Below are positions 26,047 through 34,522 of a DNA stretch of 57,555 nt, piece by piece (the stretch's first letter is position 1; every line of letters begins with the position of its first letter). The position numbers were made by a program, and so were the translations under genes. Source of the DNA: Gammaproteobacteria bacterium (GTDB lineage Bacteria; Pseudomonadota; Gammaproteobacteria; RBG-16-57-12). The DNA is taken from contig JAKIVC010000019.1 of the NCBI GenBank assembly GCA_021647245.1, forward strand, positions 1 to 57,555, given 5' to 3'. The notes under the pieces were generated by a model. That model was given only the letters and a program-made list of their open reading frames with translations, had not been told where the DNA came from and searched no databases.

Positions 26047-26597
26047 AGAAAAACCCCTCCCCAACCCTCCCCTTGTCAGGGGAGGGAGCTACAAGAAAAA
26101 CAGAGTTATCTCCCTTGTCAGGGGAGGGAGATAAACCCCCGGCGGAGTTGGTTGTTAATACTCAAGTTACGCCGTGCCACCGCTCTGCTCCTCCCCCTGG
26201 CAAGGGGGAGGCTGGGAGGGGGTTGAAACCTCAACTACACAACCGACCCCAACAAAAAAGCACCCGCCGCCAACTACGTAAAACCCCAACCGAACCTGAA
26301 AAACACTTCTGGTCCTGGGTGAGAGGCAAACAACTCGGCACAAAATTCCGCCGTCAACAGGGCATTGGTCATTACATTGTCGATTTTTACAGTGCAGAAC
26401 ATGCACTCATTGTCGAAATTGATGGCGACAGTCACTATGACCCCGAAGCAATCGCCTATGATGCCGTCCGTACTGATTTTCTCAAAACAAAAGGCTTCCG
26501 TGTTGTTCGTTTTACCAATCGTGAAATCATGCAAAATAAAGAGGGTGTATTAATGTCGTTAATGGCAATTTTTACTGAGGCAAATCATGATGGATAA
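26043..26597 (+). CDS. DUF559 endonuclease-like protein with repeat-derived N-terminus
   Basis: 184 residues. Residues about 76-180 are a DUF559 domain (Vsr/PD-(D/E)xK-like fold): RKTPTEPEKHFWSWVRGKQ, FRRQQGIGHYIVDFYSAEHA, then LIVEIDGDSHYD and GFRVVRFTNREIMQN. The likely catalytic set is D114, E125 and D127. Residues 1-62 are translated from three copies of the same palindromic repeat found in hsdM and hsdR (SPTLPLSGEGA, LSPLSGEGD, PPPGKGEAGRG). The start codon overlaps the hsdS stop, so the repeat supplied the coupled N-terminus. Its activity is not known; a nicking or repair-like nuclease is possible. Confidence 0.85.
   Translation: MKKNPSPTLPLSGEGATRKTELSPLSGEGDKPPAELVVNTQVTPCHRSAPPPGKGEAGRGLKPQLHNRPQQKSTRRQLRKTPTEPEKHFWSWVRGKQLGTKFRRQQGIGHYIVDFYSAEHALIVEIDGDSHYDPEAIAYDAVRTDFLKTKGFRVVRFTNREIMQNKEGVLMSLMAIFTEANHDG
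26053..26225. repeat. GC-rich palindromic repeat cluster at the 5' end of the DUF559 gene
   Basis: Three units with the same plan as in hsdM: CCCTCCCC-TTGTCA-GGGGAGGG at 26065-26086, a shorter unit at about 26110-26129, and CCTCCCCC-TGGCAA-GGGGGAGG at 26190-26211. The flanks are CCCCTCCCCAACC on the left and GGGAGGGGGTTG on the right. The whole cluster is open in the DUF559 frame. Confidence 0.9.
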
Positions 26598-27330
26598 ATT
26601 GACTGAAGTTGACAAGCTGCTGGCCAAATTAAATCACCTGCGCCCACTGCCAAAACACACGGTGAAAAGTTTACATGAGCAGCTAGTGCTGGAGTGGACT
26701 TATAATTCCAATGCCATCGAAGGCAATACGCTAACACTGAAAGAGACCAAAGTGGTGTTGGAAGGTATTACCATTGGCGGCAAGCCGATGCGCGAGCATT
26801 TTGAGGCAATTAATCACAAAGAGGCTATTGATTATGTGGAGGCCGTTGTTGCAAGTGATGAGCCTTTTAGCGAGCATGTGATCAAGTCAATACATCAGTT
26901 GATATTGAAAAATATCGATGCGTCAAACGCCGGTGTTTATCGGCAGGAGAATGTTTTAATCTCGGGTGCGGAACATATCCCCCCCGAGCATTTTTTGCTA
27001 GCTGAACAGATGTCAGCATTACTCACCTCATACCGTGAATTTTCAGGGCATCCGTTAGAGCGTGCCGCACGTTTGCATACCGAGTTTGTAAAAATTCACC
27101 CTTTTGTTGATGGTAATGGTCGCACGGCTCGTTTATTGATGAACCTTGATTTAATGCGCTCCGGTCTGTTGCCCATCATTATTAAAGCCACTAATCGCCT
27201 GGACTATTACGAGGCACTGGATAAGGCACATACTAAAAATGAGTACGGTGATTTTTTACGCTTGACAGCAAAGGCGGAGCTTGAGGCGCTGGAAAAAACA
27301 TTGCAGCTGGTGGGCGGTGCTAAACCATGA
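26587..27330 (+). CDS. Fic family protein (class II, self-inhibited AMP transferase type)
   Basis: A 247-residue Fic protein. The catalytic loop HPFVDGNGR (171-179) is a full match to HPFx(D/E)GNGR, so nucleotidyl transfer (usually AMP onto a Tyr, Ser or Thr of a target) is expected. The N-terminal inhibitory motif [S/T]xxxE[G/N] is present as SNAIEG (S41, E45, G46), which marks class II Fic proteins regulated in cis. The start (ATGATG at 26587/26590) lies inside the end of the DUF559 gene and the stop overlaps hsdR by 4 nt. Fic genes are repeatedly found within type I loci; the target here is unknown. Confidence 0.9.
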   Translation: MMDKLTEVDKLLAKLNHLRPLPKHTVKSLHEQLVLEWTYNSNAIEGNTLTLKETKVVLEGITIGGKPMREHFEAINHKEAIDYVEAVVASDEPFSEHVIKSIHQLILKNIDASNAGVYRQENVLISGAEHIPPEHFLLAEQMSALLTSYREFSGHPLERAARLHTEFVKIHPFVDGNGRTARLLMNLDLMRSGLLPIIIKATNRLDYYEALDKAHTKNEYGDFLRLTAKAELEALEKTLQLVGGAKP

Positions 27331-30300
27331 CATTGCTACCTAAATTCCAGGAAGAATACAGCGCAAAGATACCCGCATTAACGCTTCTCCATAATCTCGG
27401 CTGGACATTCCTATCACCCGAACAGGTTTTGGCCGCACGAGGCAGTCATCGTTCCCGGTATCCTACCTCCCACGATACTAGCGCATCCCTGCGCGTCGAA
27501 ACCAGTGAAGTGGTTTTACGTGATGTGCTGAGAGACCAACTTCGCAAACGCCGTTTTACTTTCGCAGGCAAAGAACGGTCATTCTCAGAAAATGCCATTG
27601 ATAATGTCATTGCTGAATTATGTTCACCGGCCTTAAACGAAGGCTTAAATGTAGCCAATGAAAAAATATATAACCATCTTCTATACGGGATATCAGTTAG
27701 AGAGTTTATAGACGGTAAAAAGATTAATCCAACCATCCAGATCGTTGATTGGAATAATGTTGATAACAACAGCTTTTTATATACCGAAGAATTTACGGTA
27801 CAAAAAACCAATGGTGTGGAAAGTCGTAGGCCAGATATTGTTTGTTTTGTTAATGGCCTTCCCTTTGCTGTTATTGAAGCAAAGCGCCCCGATGGACATG
27901 CTAAAAAATCGCCAACGATAGAGGAGGGTGTTTCTCAAAATATCCGTAATCAGCGTAATGACGAAATCCCCCATCTATTTGCCTATTCCCAGCTTCTATT
28001 TTCGATTAACGGGGTTGATGGACGTTATGCAACACAGGGCACACCCTCAAAATTTTGGGCACCTTGGCGAGAAGAAGACATCAACGAAGGCGAGTTCTAC
28101 ACAGCAAAGAATAAAACCTTGAGTGAAGAGGCCAAAGCCAGTCTATTTTCTCGTCGGCCTCAGCATGACCGTGAATGGTATGAAAACCTTATTGCAGGTG
28201 GTGAGCTTGCCGTAACCGATCAGGACAGGCTTATTGTTAGCCTGCTGTCACCCTCGCGCCTTATTGAGATGACCCGGTTCTATGTTCTATTTGATAAGAA
28301 GGTCGGGAAAGTGGCCGCTCGTTATCAGCAGGTCTTCGGAATTAAAAGACTGATTGAACGCATCAATACAAAAGACAAGACAGGCGCAAGAGAAGGCGGT
28401 GTTATCTGGCATACCACGGGTTCAGGTAAATCATTCACTATGGTTTTTCTATCCAAAGCCCTTATCCTCCATGAAACCTTAAAGCAATGCAGAATTGTGG
28501 TAGTCACTGACCGCGTTGATTTGGAAGGCCAGCTTAGCAAAACATTCAGCAGCGGCGGTGAACTTGCCAGTAGAAAAGATAAAGAAGCCGCTATTGCCAC
28601 ATCAGGTAAACGACTTGCTGAGCAGATATCAAAAGGTAATGAGAGAATAATATTTTCCATCATTAACAAATTTGCCATTGCCGCAAAAATGCCAGAATGC
28701 CATAACCCAAGCGCTGATATTATCGTGCTGGTCGATGAAGGTCACCGTTCCCAAGGCGGTGAAAATTATATCCGCATGCGTCAGGCGCTGCCTAACGCCT
28801 CATTTATCGCTTTCACCGGAACACCATTGCTAAAGAATGAGAAAACAGTCAGTAAGTTTGGCTCTATCGTTCATGCCTACACGATGCAAATGGCGGTTGA
28901 AGATAAAGCAGTCACGCCACTGCTTTATGAAGAGCGCATTCCTGACCTTGATGTGAATGAACGAGCCATTGATCGTTGGTTTGATCGTATTACTGAAGGT
29001 TTAACAGAAGAACAGAAATCAGACCTCAAAAATAAATTTGCTAAAAAAGGCCATGTTTACCCGTCAGAAGACCGTATCCGCTTGATTGCCTATGACATTG
29101 CCAATCACTTTGTAAAAAATATTGATGATGGGCTAAAAGGCCAGCTTGCCTGCGATAGCAAACTATCCGCCGTTAAATACAAGCAGTTCATGGATGAACT
29201 AGGCTTGTTTGAAACGGCCATTGTGATGTCAGCACCCGATACACGAGAAGGCAATACGGATGTTGATGAGTCCACGGTTCCTGAAGTCGCCAAGTGGTGG
29301 AAAGAGAATATCGGTTCTGAAGACGAAAAGGCTTATACCAAAAATATTGTAAAGCGCTTCGAGGAAGACGACGATCTGAAAATTTTGATTGTTGTCGATA
29401 AGCTGCTGACTGGCTTTGATGAGCCTAGAAACACCGTTCTATATATAGACAAACCCTTAAAAGACCACACGCTTATTCAAGCAATCGCCCGTGTTAACCG
29501 CCTGCATGAGAAGAAGAAGTTTGGGTTGCTTATAGATTATCGCGGCATATTGGCTGAACTAGATACGACGATAGCAAAATATCAGGGTTTAGCTAAACGT
29601 ACTCAGGGCGGTTTTGATATAGATGACCTAGCAGGTCTCTATCATCAAATGAGCACCGAATATAAAAAGCTGCCGATGTTCTATAAAAACCTATGGGCAA
29701 TATTCAAAGAGGTAAAGAACAAGGGTGATATAGAACAGCTCCGCCAAGTCATTATTCCCAAGATGCAGGAATACCCCCTCCCCAGTCAAGGGGAGGGTTG
29801 GGGTGGGGTTGAAATGGTTGATACAAACCTGAAAATTCGCGAAGACTTCTATAATTGTCTAAGCGAATTCGCAAACTGCTTAAAAGTGGCTTTGCAGTCG
29901 GCTAGTTTCTATGAAGATAAAAGTTTCAGCGAAAAAGATAGAAAACACTACAAAGAAACCGTTAAGCAATTAACGTCATTACGCCAGATGGCCAGAGCCG
30001 ACGCAGGTGAGACAGTTGATTATGACGAATATGCTGATCAGGTCAAAAAGCTGATGGATAAGCATGTGGTCGGTGTTGAAGTGAAAGAGTCCACAGGTGT
30101 TTATGAAGTCGGCAAGATGGGAAAAACAGACCCCAAAGAGTGGTCAGAAGATAAAACCAGAAATGAAACAGACATTATAAAAACCCGTGTCACCCGCATG
30201 ATAGAGCAAAGTTTGCGTGATGATCCCTATGCCCAAGAGGTGTTTTCAAAACTCCTGAAACAGGTAATAGAAGAGGCCGAAGCTGAGTTCGATCACCCGT

Positions 30301-30683
30301 TAAAGCAGTATATGCTTTTCAGAGAATTCGAGGAAAAAGTCGAGAAGCGTGAAGTCGATGATTTACCCGATAGTTTTGCCGATAACAAACACGCACAAGC
30401 CTATTACGGCGTACTCAAAATGCATGTTGGCGAGAATCTTCCATCAATAGAGGATGATGTTTCAGAGAGGTGGGTGGCGTTGTCATTTAAAATAGATGAG
30501 ATCATCACGAATGCGATAGCAGAGCATTCAATCAATCCTCAAAACATCGAAGCTGAAATCCGTAAAAACCTCCTACCGATGATATTCGGAGAGTGTAAGA
30601 AAGTTGGAGCAGGTATGGATCAGGCAAAAGCCATGATCGAAAGAGTAGTTCAGGTTGTGCGTGAAGGGCTAAACAAGTCATGA
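27327..30683 (+). CDS. hsdR: Type I restriction endonuclease subunit HsdR, with in-frame repeat insertion
   Basis: DNA-translocating endonuclease subunit, 1118 residues. The N-terminal nuclease domain has D170 in RRPDIV and the E184-A-K186 pair in AVIEAKRP (PD-(D/E)xK). The SF2 helicase motor has Walker A (HTTGSGKSF), motif II as VDEGHRSQ, AFTGTPLLK and LLTGFDEPRNTVLYIDKPL. A helical C-terminal region binds the methylase. Residues about 816-828 (YPLPSQGEGWGGVE) come from the operon's palindromic repeat and sit in a linker between motor and C-terminal domain. A second non-typical stretch lies at residues about 38-58. No stop or frameshift is seen, so the enzyme may be functional. Confidence 0.93.
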   Translation: MTLLPKFQEEYSAKIPALTLLHNLGWTFLSPEQVLAARGSHRSRYPTSHDTSASLRVETSEVVLRDVLRDQLRKRRFTFAGKERSFSENAIDNVIAELCSPALNEGLNVANEKIYNHLLYGISVREFIDGKKINPTIQIVDWNNVDNNSFLYTEEFTVQKTNGVESRRPDIVCFVNGLPFAVIEAKRPDGHAKKSPTIEEGVSQNIRNQRNDEIPHLFAYSQLLFSINGVDGRYATQGTPSKFWAPWREEDINEGEFYTAKNKTLSEEAKASLFSRRPQHDREWYENLIAGGELAVTDQDRLIVSLLSPSRLIEMTRFYVLFDKKVGKVAARYQQVFGIKRLIERINTKDKTGAREGGVIWHTTGSGKSFTMVFLSKALILHETLKQCRIVVVTDRVDLEGQLSKTFSSGGELASRKDKEAAIATSGKRLAEQISKGNERIIFSIINKFAIAAKMPECHNPSADIIVLVDEGHRSQGGENYIRMRQALPNASFIAFTGTPLLKNEKTVSKFGSIVHAYTMQMAVEDKAVTPLLYEERIPDLDVNERAIDRWFDRITEGLTEEQKSDLKNKFAKKGHVYPSEDRIRLIAYDIANHFVKNIDDGLKGQLACDSKLSAVKYKQFMDELGLFETAIVMSAPDTREGNTDVDESTVPEVAKWWKENIGSEDEKAYTKNIVKRFEEDDDLKILIVVDKLLTGFDEPRNTVLYIDKPLKDHTLIQAIARVNRLHEKKKFGLLIDYRGILAELDTTIAKYQGLAKRTQGGFDIDDLAGLYHQMSTEYKKLPMFYKNLWAIFKEVKNKGDIEQLRQVIIPKMQEYPLPSQGEGWGGVEMVDTNLKIREDFYNCLSEFANCLKVALQSASFYEDKSFSEKDRKHYKETVKQLTSLRQMARADAGETVDYDEYADQVKKLMDKHVVGVEVKESTGVYEVGKMGKTDPKEWSEDKTRNETDIIKTRVTRMIEQSLRDDPYAQEVFSKLLKQVIEEAEAEFDHPLKQYMLFREFEEKVEKREVDDLPDSFADNKHAQAYYGVLKMHVGENLPSIEDDVSERWVALSFKIDEIITNAIAEHSINPQNIEAEIRKNLLPMIFGECKKVGAGMDQAKAMIERVVQVVREGLNKS
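29774..29810. repeat. Single GC-rich palindromic repeat inside hsdR
   Basis: CCCTCCCC-AGTCAA-GGGGAGGG at 29776-29797 followed by TTGGGGTGGGG. Same stem as in hsdM and the DUF559 gene, translated in frame. Confidence 0.88.
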
Positions 30684-31429
30684 CAAATCTAGCCATTAGA
30701 CAAGAGGGTTCAATTCAATACGGTGACATTTCAATTAACTTTGTCATTGAACCAAGATCAAGCGATGCCCCAAAAGTCCTCATAAAAGTCCACCCCGATT
30801 GCCGAGTCGTCGCACTCGCTCCACCCATGGCCTCATACGACGAAGTGATTGATGCCGTTAAAAAGCGTGCGCGTTGGGTCTATCGTCAAATTAAATATTT
30901 TAAAGCGCAGGCTGAACATAGTCTCCCACGTCACTATGTGAGCGGTGAAAGTCATTTCTACCTAGGTCGCCGTCATCTTCTCAAAATAAAACAAGACCCT
31001 AAGCACACTCCAGAGGTTAAGCTGCTGCGCGGTGTTTTAGAAGTAAAAATAAAATCAACCGATCCAGAGAAAATTAAATTACTCCTGTTCTGCTGGTATA
31101 AAGCGCGAGCGAGAGAAGTCTTTGATAGGCGACTAGATGACGTTATCTCTCAAACCCTCTGGGTAAAAGAGAAGCCACCAATAAAGCTCCTATCAATGCA
31201 AACTCAATGGGGCAGTTGTTCACCCAAAGGCCAACTAACATTAAACCCCCATCTAGTAAAAGCACCAAGGGAGTGTATTGATTACGTTTTACTCCACGAA
31301 CTTTGTCATATAGCAGAACACAATCATTCAGAAGATTTCTATCGCCTTGTAAAGCAAGTTATGCCGAATTGGCAGAAGGTGAAAGAGCGGTTGGACGGTA
31401 TGGCCTGTTTTTATTTGAATGGTGTTTGA
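30680..31429 (+). CDS. YgjP-like (DUF45) zinc metallopeptidase
   Basis: A 249-residue protein of the YgjP/DUF45 metallopeptidase-like family, last gene of the restriction operon. It has the SprT/WLM-type core with MQTQWGSCSPKGQLTLNPHL (about 173-192) and the zinc site HELCH (H206, E207, H210), with H216 as a likely third ligand. The start overlaps the hsdR stop (ATGA). Such genes commonly accompany hsdR and may process or turn over the nuclease subunit, but that role is unproven. The stop at 31429 is only 3 nt from the convergent ABC transporter gene. Confidence 0.87.
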   Translation: MTNLAIRQEGSIQYGDISINFVIEPRSSDAPKVLIKVHPDCRVVALAPPMASYDEVIDAVKKRARWVYRQIKYFKAQAEHSLPRHYVSGESHFYLGRRHLLKIKQDPKHTPEVKLLRGVLEVKIKSTDPEKIKLLLFCWYKARAREVFDRRLDDVISQTLWVKEKPPIKLLSMQTQWGSCSPKGQLTLNPHLVKAPRECIDYVLLHELCHIAEHNHSEDFYRLVKQVMPNWQKVKERLDGMACFYLNGV

Positions 31430-31432
31430 GCC

Positions 31433-32146
31433 TTAACTCAAATCCTGTCCCTCTCCCGCCTCCTCATGGGTACCGCCATCTCTGATGTGATAGATCCGCT
31501 TGAAGGTCGGGATGATCTTTTCATCGTGGGTGACCACTATAATGGCGGTTTGATATTGCTGGGCCATCTGGTTGAGGATGCGAATAACCGAGAGGGCTCG
31601 CACGCTATCCAGGGGTGCGGTGGGTTCATCGGCGAGAATAACGGGGGGTTGGTTGACCAGTGCGCGGGCAATGGCGACACGTTGTTGCTCTCCACCTGAG
31701 AGTTGTGAGGGCATCGCTTTGGCGCGGTGGGCAACGTCCAGTGCGTCGAGTAACGCCACTGCCCGTTTGCGCGATTCGGCATTGGAGTGCCCCGCCAGCA
31801 TGGGCAGTAGTGCCACGTTATCCGTGACATCCAGGAAGGGGATTAGGTAGGGTGCCTGAAAGACAAAGCCAATATTGTCACGGCGCAGGGCGCGGAGGTC
31901 TTTTATCTGCCAGCCGTTATCATAGATCACTTTGTCTCCCAGGGTCATTCGGCCTGCCGTTGGCTCTATGACAGCCCCTAGGCATTTGAGCAGGGTGCTC
32001 TTGCCGGAGCCTGAGGGGCCAATCAGTCCAACCACTTCACCGGGGGTGACGCGCATGTTGACCTCTTTGAGGGCATCAACGGCCGTATCGCCCTCGCCGT
32101 AGCGTTTGCGCATCCCTTCAATTAAAATACCTTTACTCTCTTCCAT
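31433..32146 (-). CDS. ABC exporter ATP-binding protein (LolD/MacB/DevA-type)
   Basis: An ATPase of 237 residues powering the exporter encoded with it. Walker [11 protein letters not shown]-loop [11 protein letters not shown], signature LSGGEQQR, Walker [13 protein letters not shown] and H-loop VVTHDE are all present. I start at the ATG at 32146, which has a GGAGG site 7 nt upstream and lies 1 nt after the permease stop. The longer upstream frame (to 32326) only re-reads the permease gene. The substrate is unknown. Confidence 0.92.
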   Translation of the reverse strand: MEESKGILIEGMRKRYGEGDTAVDALKEVNMRVTPGEVVGLIGPSGSGKSTLLKCLGAVIEPTAGRMTLGDKVIYDNGWQIKDLRALRRDNIGFVFQAPYLIPFLDVTDNVALLPMLAGHSNAESRKRAVALLDALDVAHRAKAMPSQLSGGEQQRVAIARALVNQPPVILADEPTAPLDSVRALSVIRILNQMAQQYQTAIIVVTHDEKIIPTFKRIYHIRDGGTHEEAGEGQDLS

Positions 32147-32147
32147 A

Positions 32148-33332
32148 TTAGCCTCCAATCGCTTCGGCCGGATCAACCTTGAGGGCGGCGCGGATGGCCA
32201 ACAGGCTGGCCAGAATGCAGATAATGACAATAGCGATAAATCCCCGCAGCGCATCCCCCGGCTCGAGTAGTACATATTTAGGGAACATCGGTGCCCAGAG
32301 GGTGGCGGAGACCTTGCCGACGACAAAGCCGATCAATCCCAACCCCACAGCTTGCTGCATAATCATGCCAGCAATAGTGCGGTTGCGGGTGCCGATTAGT
32401 TTGAGTACGGCAATCTCGCGGATCTTACCCATGGTCAGGGTGTAGATGATGAAGGCGACAATGGCGGCACTAACGATGGCCAGGATCACCAGAAACATAC
32501 CGATCTGTTTGGATGAGGTGGCAATCAGCTTGGCAACCAGAATCTCTTCCATTTGGGCGCGTGTATAGACTTGCAGTCGTTGCCAGCGCTGTATCGGTTC
32601 GGCCACTTTTTCTGCGGAGAACCCAGGCTTTACCTGCACCAGTATCGCATTGACAAATGGGTTGCTGCTTTGTGAGCTGAGGATGGCATCCAGCACTTCC
32701 GGGCGGCTAAAAGCCGGGTTGGCTGCGGTACGGTTACGCTCATTAATGATCGCATCATTATCTTTCAGGAACTGTGCTTCCTGTGCATCCCTGAGCGGGA
32801 TGAATACCATGGGGTCACCTCCAGAGGAGACCATGCGCCGGGTCAAGCCGACCACGGTGTAGTTATGGCGGCGAATGCGAATGGTCTCGCCTAACTCAAA
32901 GCCGGTGGCGATATCCACTACCGCTTCGTAGTGGCTGCGGGTGATCTGTCGCCCGGCTAACAGGTGACCGGGTTCACCAGGGCCATCCGGTATGATGCCG
33001 ACCACCATTGCCCTGACATCACGCTCACCTTGCCGTACCTGCATGGTGAGGTAGGTGACGTTGGCGGCACGGGCGACACCCGGCATGGCGAGGATGCTGC
33101 GATAGATGTCGTCATGCAGGCTAGAGGGTTCGGCATAGGGGCCCAGGGTATCTTTTTGAACTACCCACATATCGGCACCACTATTATTCAGCAGTACCTT
33201 GGCATCATCCACCATGCCACGGTAGACACCCGCCATGGTTAGGGTGACACCAATCAGTAGTCCCAATCCCACGCCGGTGAAGACAAATTTCCCCCAGCTG
33301 TGGAGTACATCGCGGGCAGCCAGGCTGATCAT
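32148..33332 (-). CDS. ABC exporter permease, FtsX/MacB/DevC-like
   Basis: A 394-residue permease with four predicted transmembrane helices in the MacB/DevC pattern: TM1 at residues about 16-36, a large periplasmic domain (about 40-270), then TM2 (about 276-300), TM3 (about 320-345) and TM4 (about 358-380). It ends in the typical RAALKVDPAEAIGG. The conserved coupling-helix region GKIREIAVLKLIGTRNRTI lies after TM2. It works with the ATPase after it and the adaptor before it, whose stop it overlaps by 4 nt, to export a substrate from the periplasm or membrane. Confidence 0.9.
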   Translation of the reverse strand: MISLAARDVLHSWGKFVFTGVGLGLLIGVTLTMAGVYRGMVDDAKVLLNNSGADMWVVQKDTLGPYAEPSSLHDDIYRSILAMPGVARAANVTYLTMQVRQGERDVRAMVVGIIPDGPGEPGHLLAGRQITRSHYEAVVDIATGFELGETIRIRRHNYTVVGLTRRMVSSGGDPMVFIPLRDAQEAQFLKDNDAIINERNRTAANPAFSRPEVLDAILSSQSSNPFVNAILVQVKPGFSAEKVAEPIQRWQRLQVYTRAQMEEILVAKLIATSSKQIGMFLVILAIVSAAIVAFIIYTLTMGKIREIAVLKLIGTRNRTIAGMIMQQAVGLGLIGFVVGKVSATLWAPMFPKYVLLEPGDALRGFIAIVIICILASLLAIRAALKVDPAEAIGG

Positions 33333-34522
33333 GATCCGTTACCGACCAGGTGGTCTACTATGGTGATGCGGCTGCGGCTGGTTAACTCCTGTTTACTGTA
33401 AACCACCACCTGGTCACCGGCTTTAAGCCCCTGCGTGATCTGCACCCTTCCCTCTAGGTCAGAAGTGCCGGTTTCAACGGGCGTAAATTGCAAGTCATCA
33501 CCCTCAATCCGCCATACGCCCGTTTGCCCCTTAAGGCGCTTTATGCTGGCGTTGGGCACAACGGGCGTGGCATCCAGTTGAGGCAGTGAAACGGTCACCT
33601 CGGCCAGCTCTCCAATAGGGGGGATAGGCTCTGGTAGCTGTTTAAAAACCACTTTTGCCAGCGTCTCTTCCGTAACAGCGTCTGCTAACAGCTCGATACG
33701 AGCGACTTCTCCTGTGGCTGGTTGGTTTGCCCGTGAGCGCAATACAATGATGGCAGGTAACTCTTTTGCCAGTCCATTGGATTGCAGTTGGTTAAAGCGC
33801 ACGTTAATCCAGAGGCTTGCGGGGTCAATTATCTCCAGCACCGATTGGCCTGCCATGGCGGTGCTGCCAGGTTCGATATGGCGGCTGGTAATGATGCCGT
33901 CCACGGGTGCGATCAGTAGTAGGTTGCGGCGCTGCCTTAGCAGGCCCTGGTGCTCTGAGCGCAACATCTCCAGCTCTTGCTGTGCCGCATTCAGCGTCGC
34001 CAGAGAAACCTCTAACCCAGCTTGGGCCACTTGATACTCTTGCTCTTTTGCTTCTGCCACTTCAGCACTGACATTACGCTCAATGGCCAGTTGCTTGTAG
34101 CGTTTTGCTTGCGCTTCGGAGTATTGGGTACGAGCAGCCAGGTCATTGACGCGTGCTTCGGCAGCTGTGATCGAGGCGTTTGCACGTCTAACGGCGGCAT
34201 GGTTGGTGGCAATTTTATCATCCATATCGATGGGATCCATTTCGCCCAACACTTCCCCTGCCACAACGCGCTCACCCACATCGCGGTTGAGTGATAACAG
34301 CCGTCCGGTCATGACCGGGCCAATACGGTAGCGGTAGCGGGCTTCAACCGTGCCGATGCCAAATAGGGCTGGGGTAATGGATTGCTCCTCAACCGTCTGC
34401 ACCGTAACCGGTATGGGGGCCAGTGGGCCTGAGTTGGTCACCACGTAGCCAAAAGCCAGCAGTAGCGGCAACAGCACCAATATCAAGGCGGCGGTGCGGA
34501 TATTTATCAGTGGTTTTTTCAT
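33329..34522 (-). CDS. HlyD/MacA-like periplasmic adaptor of the ABC exporter
   Basis: A membrane-fusion protein of 397 residues. An N-terminal membrane anchor (about 9-30) is followed by the lipoyl motif GPVMTGRLLSLNRDVGERVVAGEVL, a coiled-coil hairpin (about 95-205), a second lipoyl half with IAPVDGIITSRHIEPGS and beta-barrel domains. With the FtsX-like permease and ATPase it forms a tripartite exporter of the MacAB/DevBCA kind that needs an outer membrane channel encoded elsewhere. The start overlaps the tetR stop (ATGA), so regulator and exporter form one operon. Confidence 0.9.
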   Translation of the reverse strand: MKKPLINIRTAALILVLLPLLLAFGYVVTNSGPLAPIPVTVQTVEEQSITPALFGIGTVEARYRYRIGPVMTGRLLSLNRDVGERVVAGEVLGEMDPIDMDDKIATNHAAVRRANASITAAEARVNDLAARTQYSEAQAKRYKQLAIERNVSAEVAEAKEQEYQVAQAGLEVSLATLNAAQQELEMLRSEHQGLLRQRRNLLLIAPVDGIITSRHIEPGSTAMAGQSVLEIIDPASLWINVRFNQLQSNGLAKELPAIIVLRSRANQPATGEVARIELLADAVTEETLAKVVFKQLPEPIPPIGELAEVTVSLPQLDATPVVPNASIKRLKGQTGVWRIEGDDLQFTPVETGTSDLEGRVQITQGLKAGDQVVVYSKQELTSRSRITIVDHLVGNGS

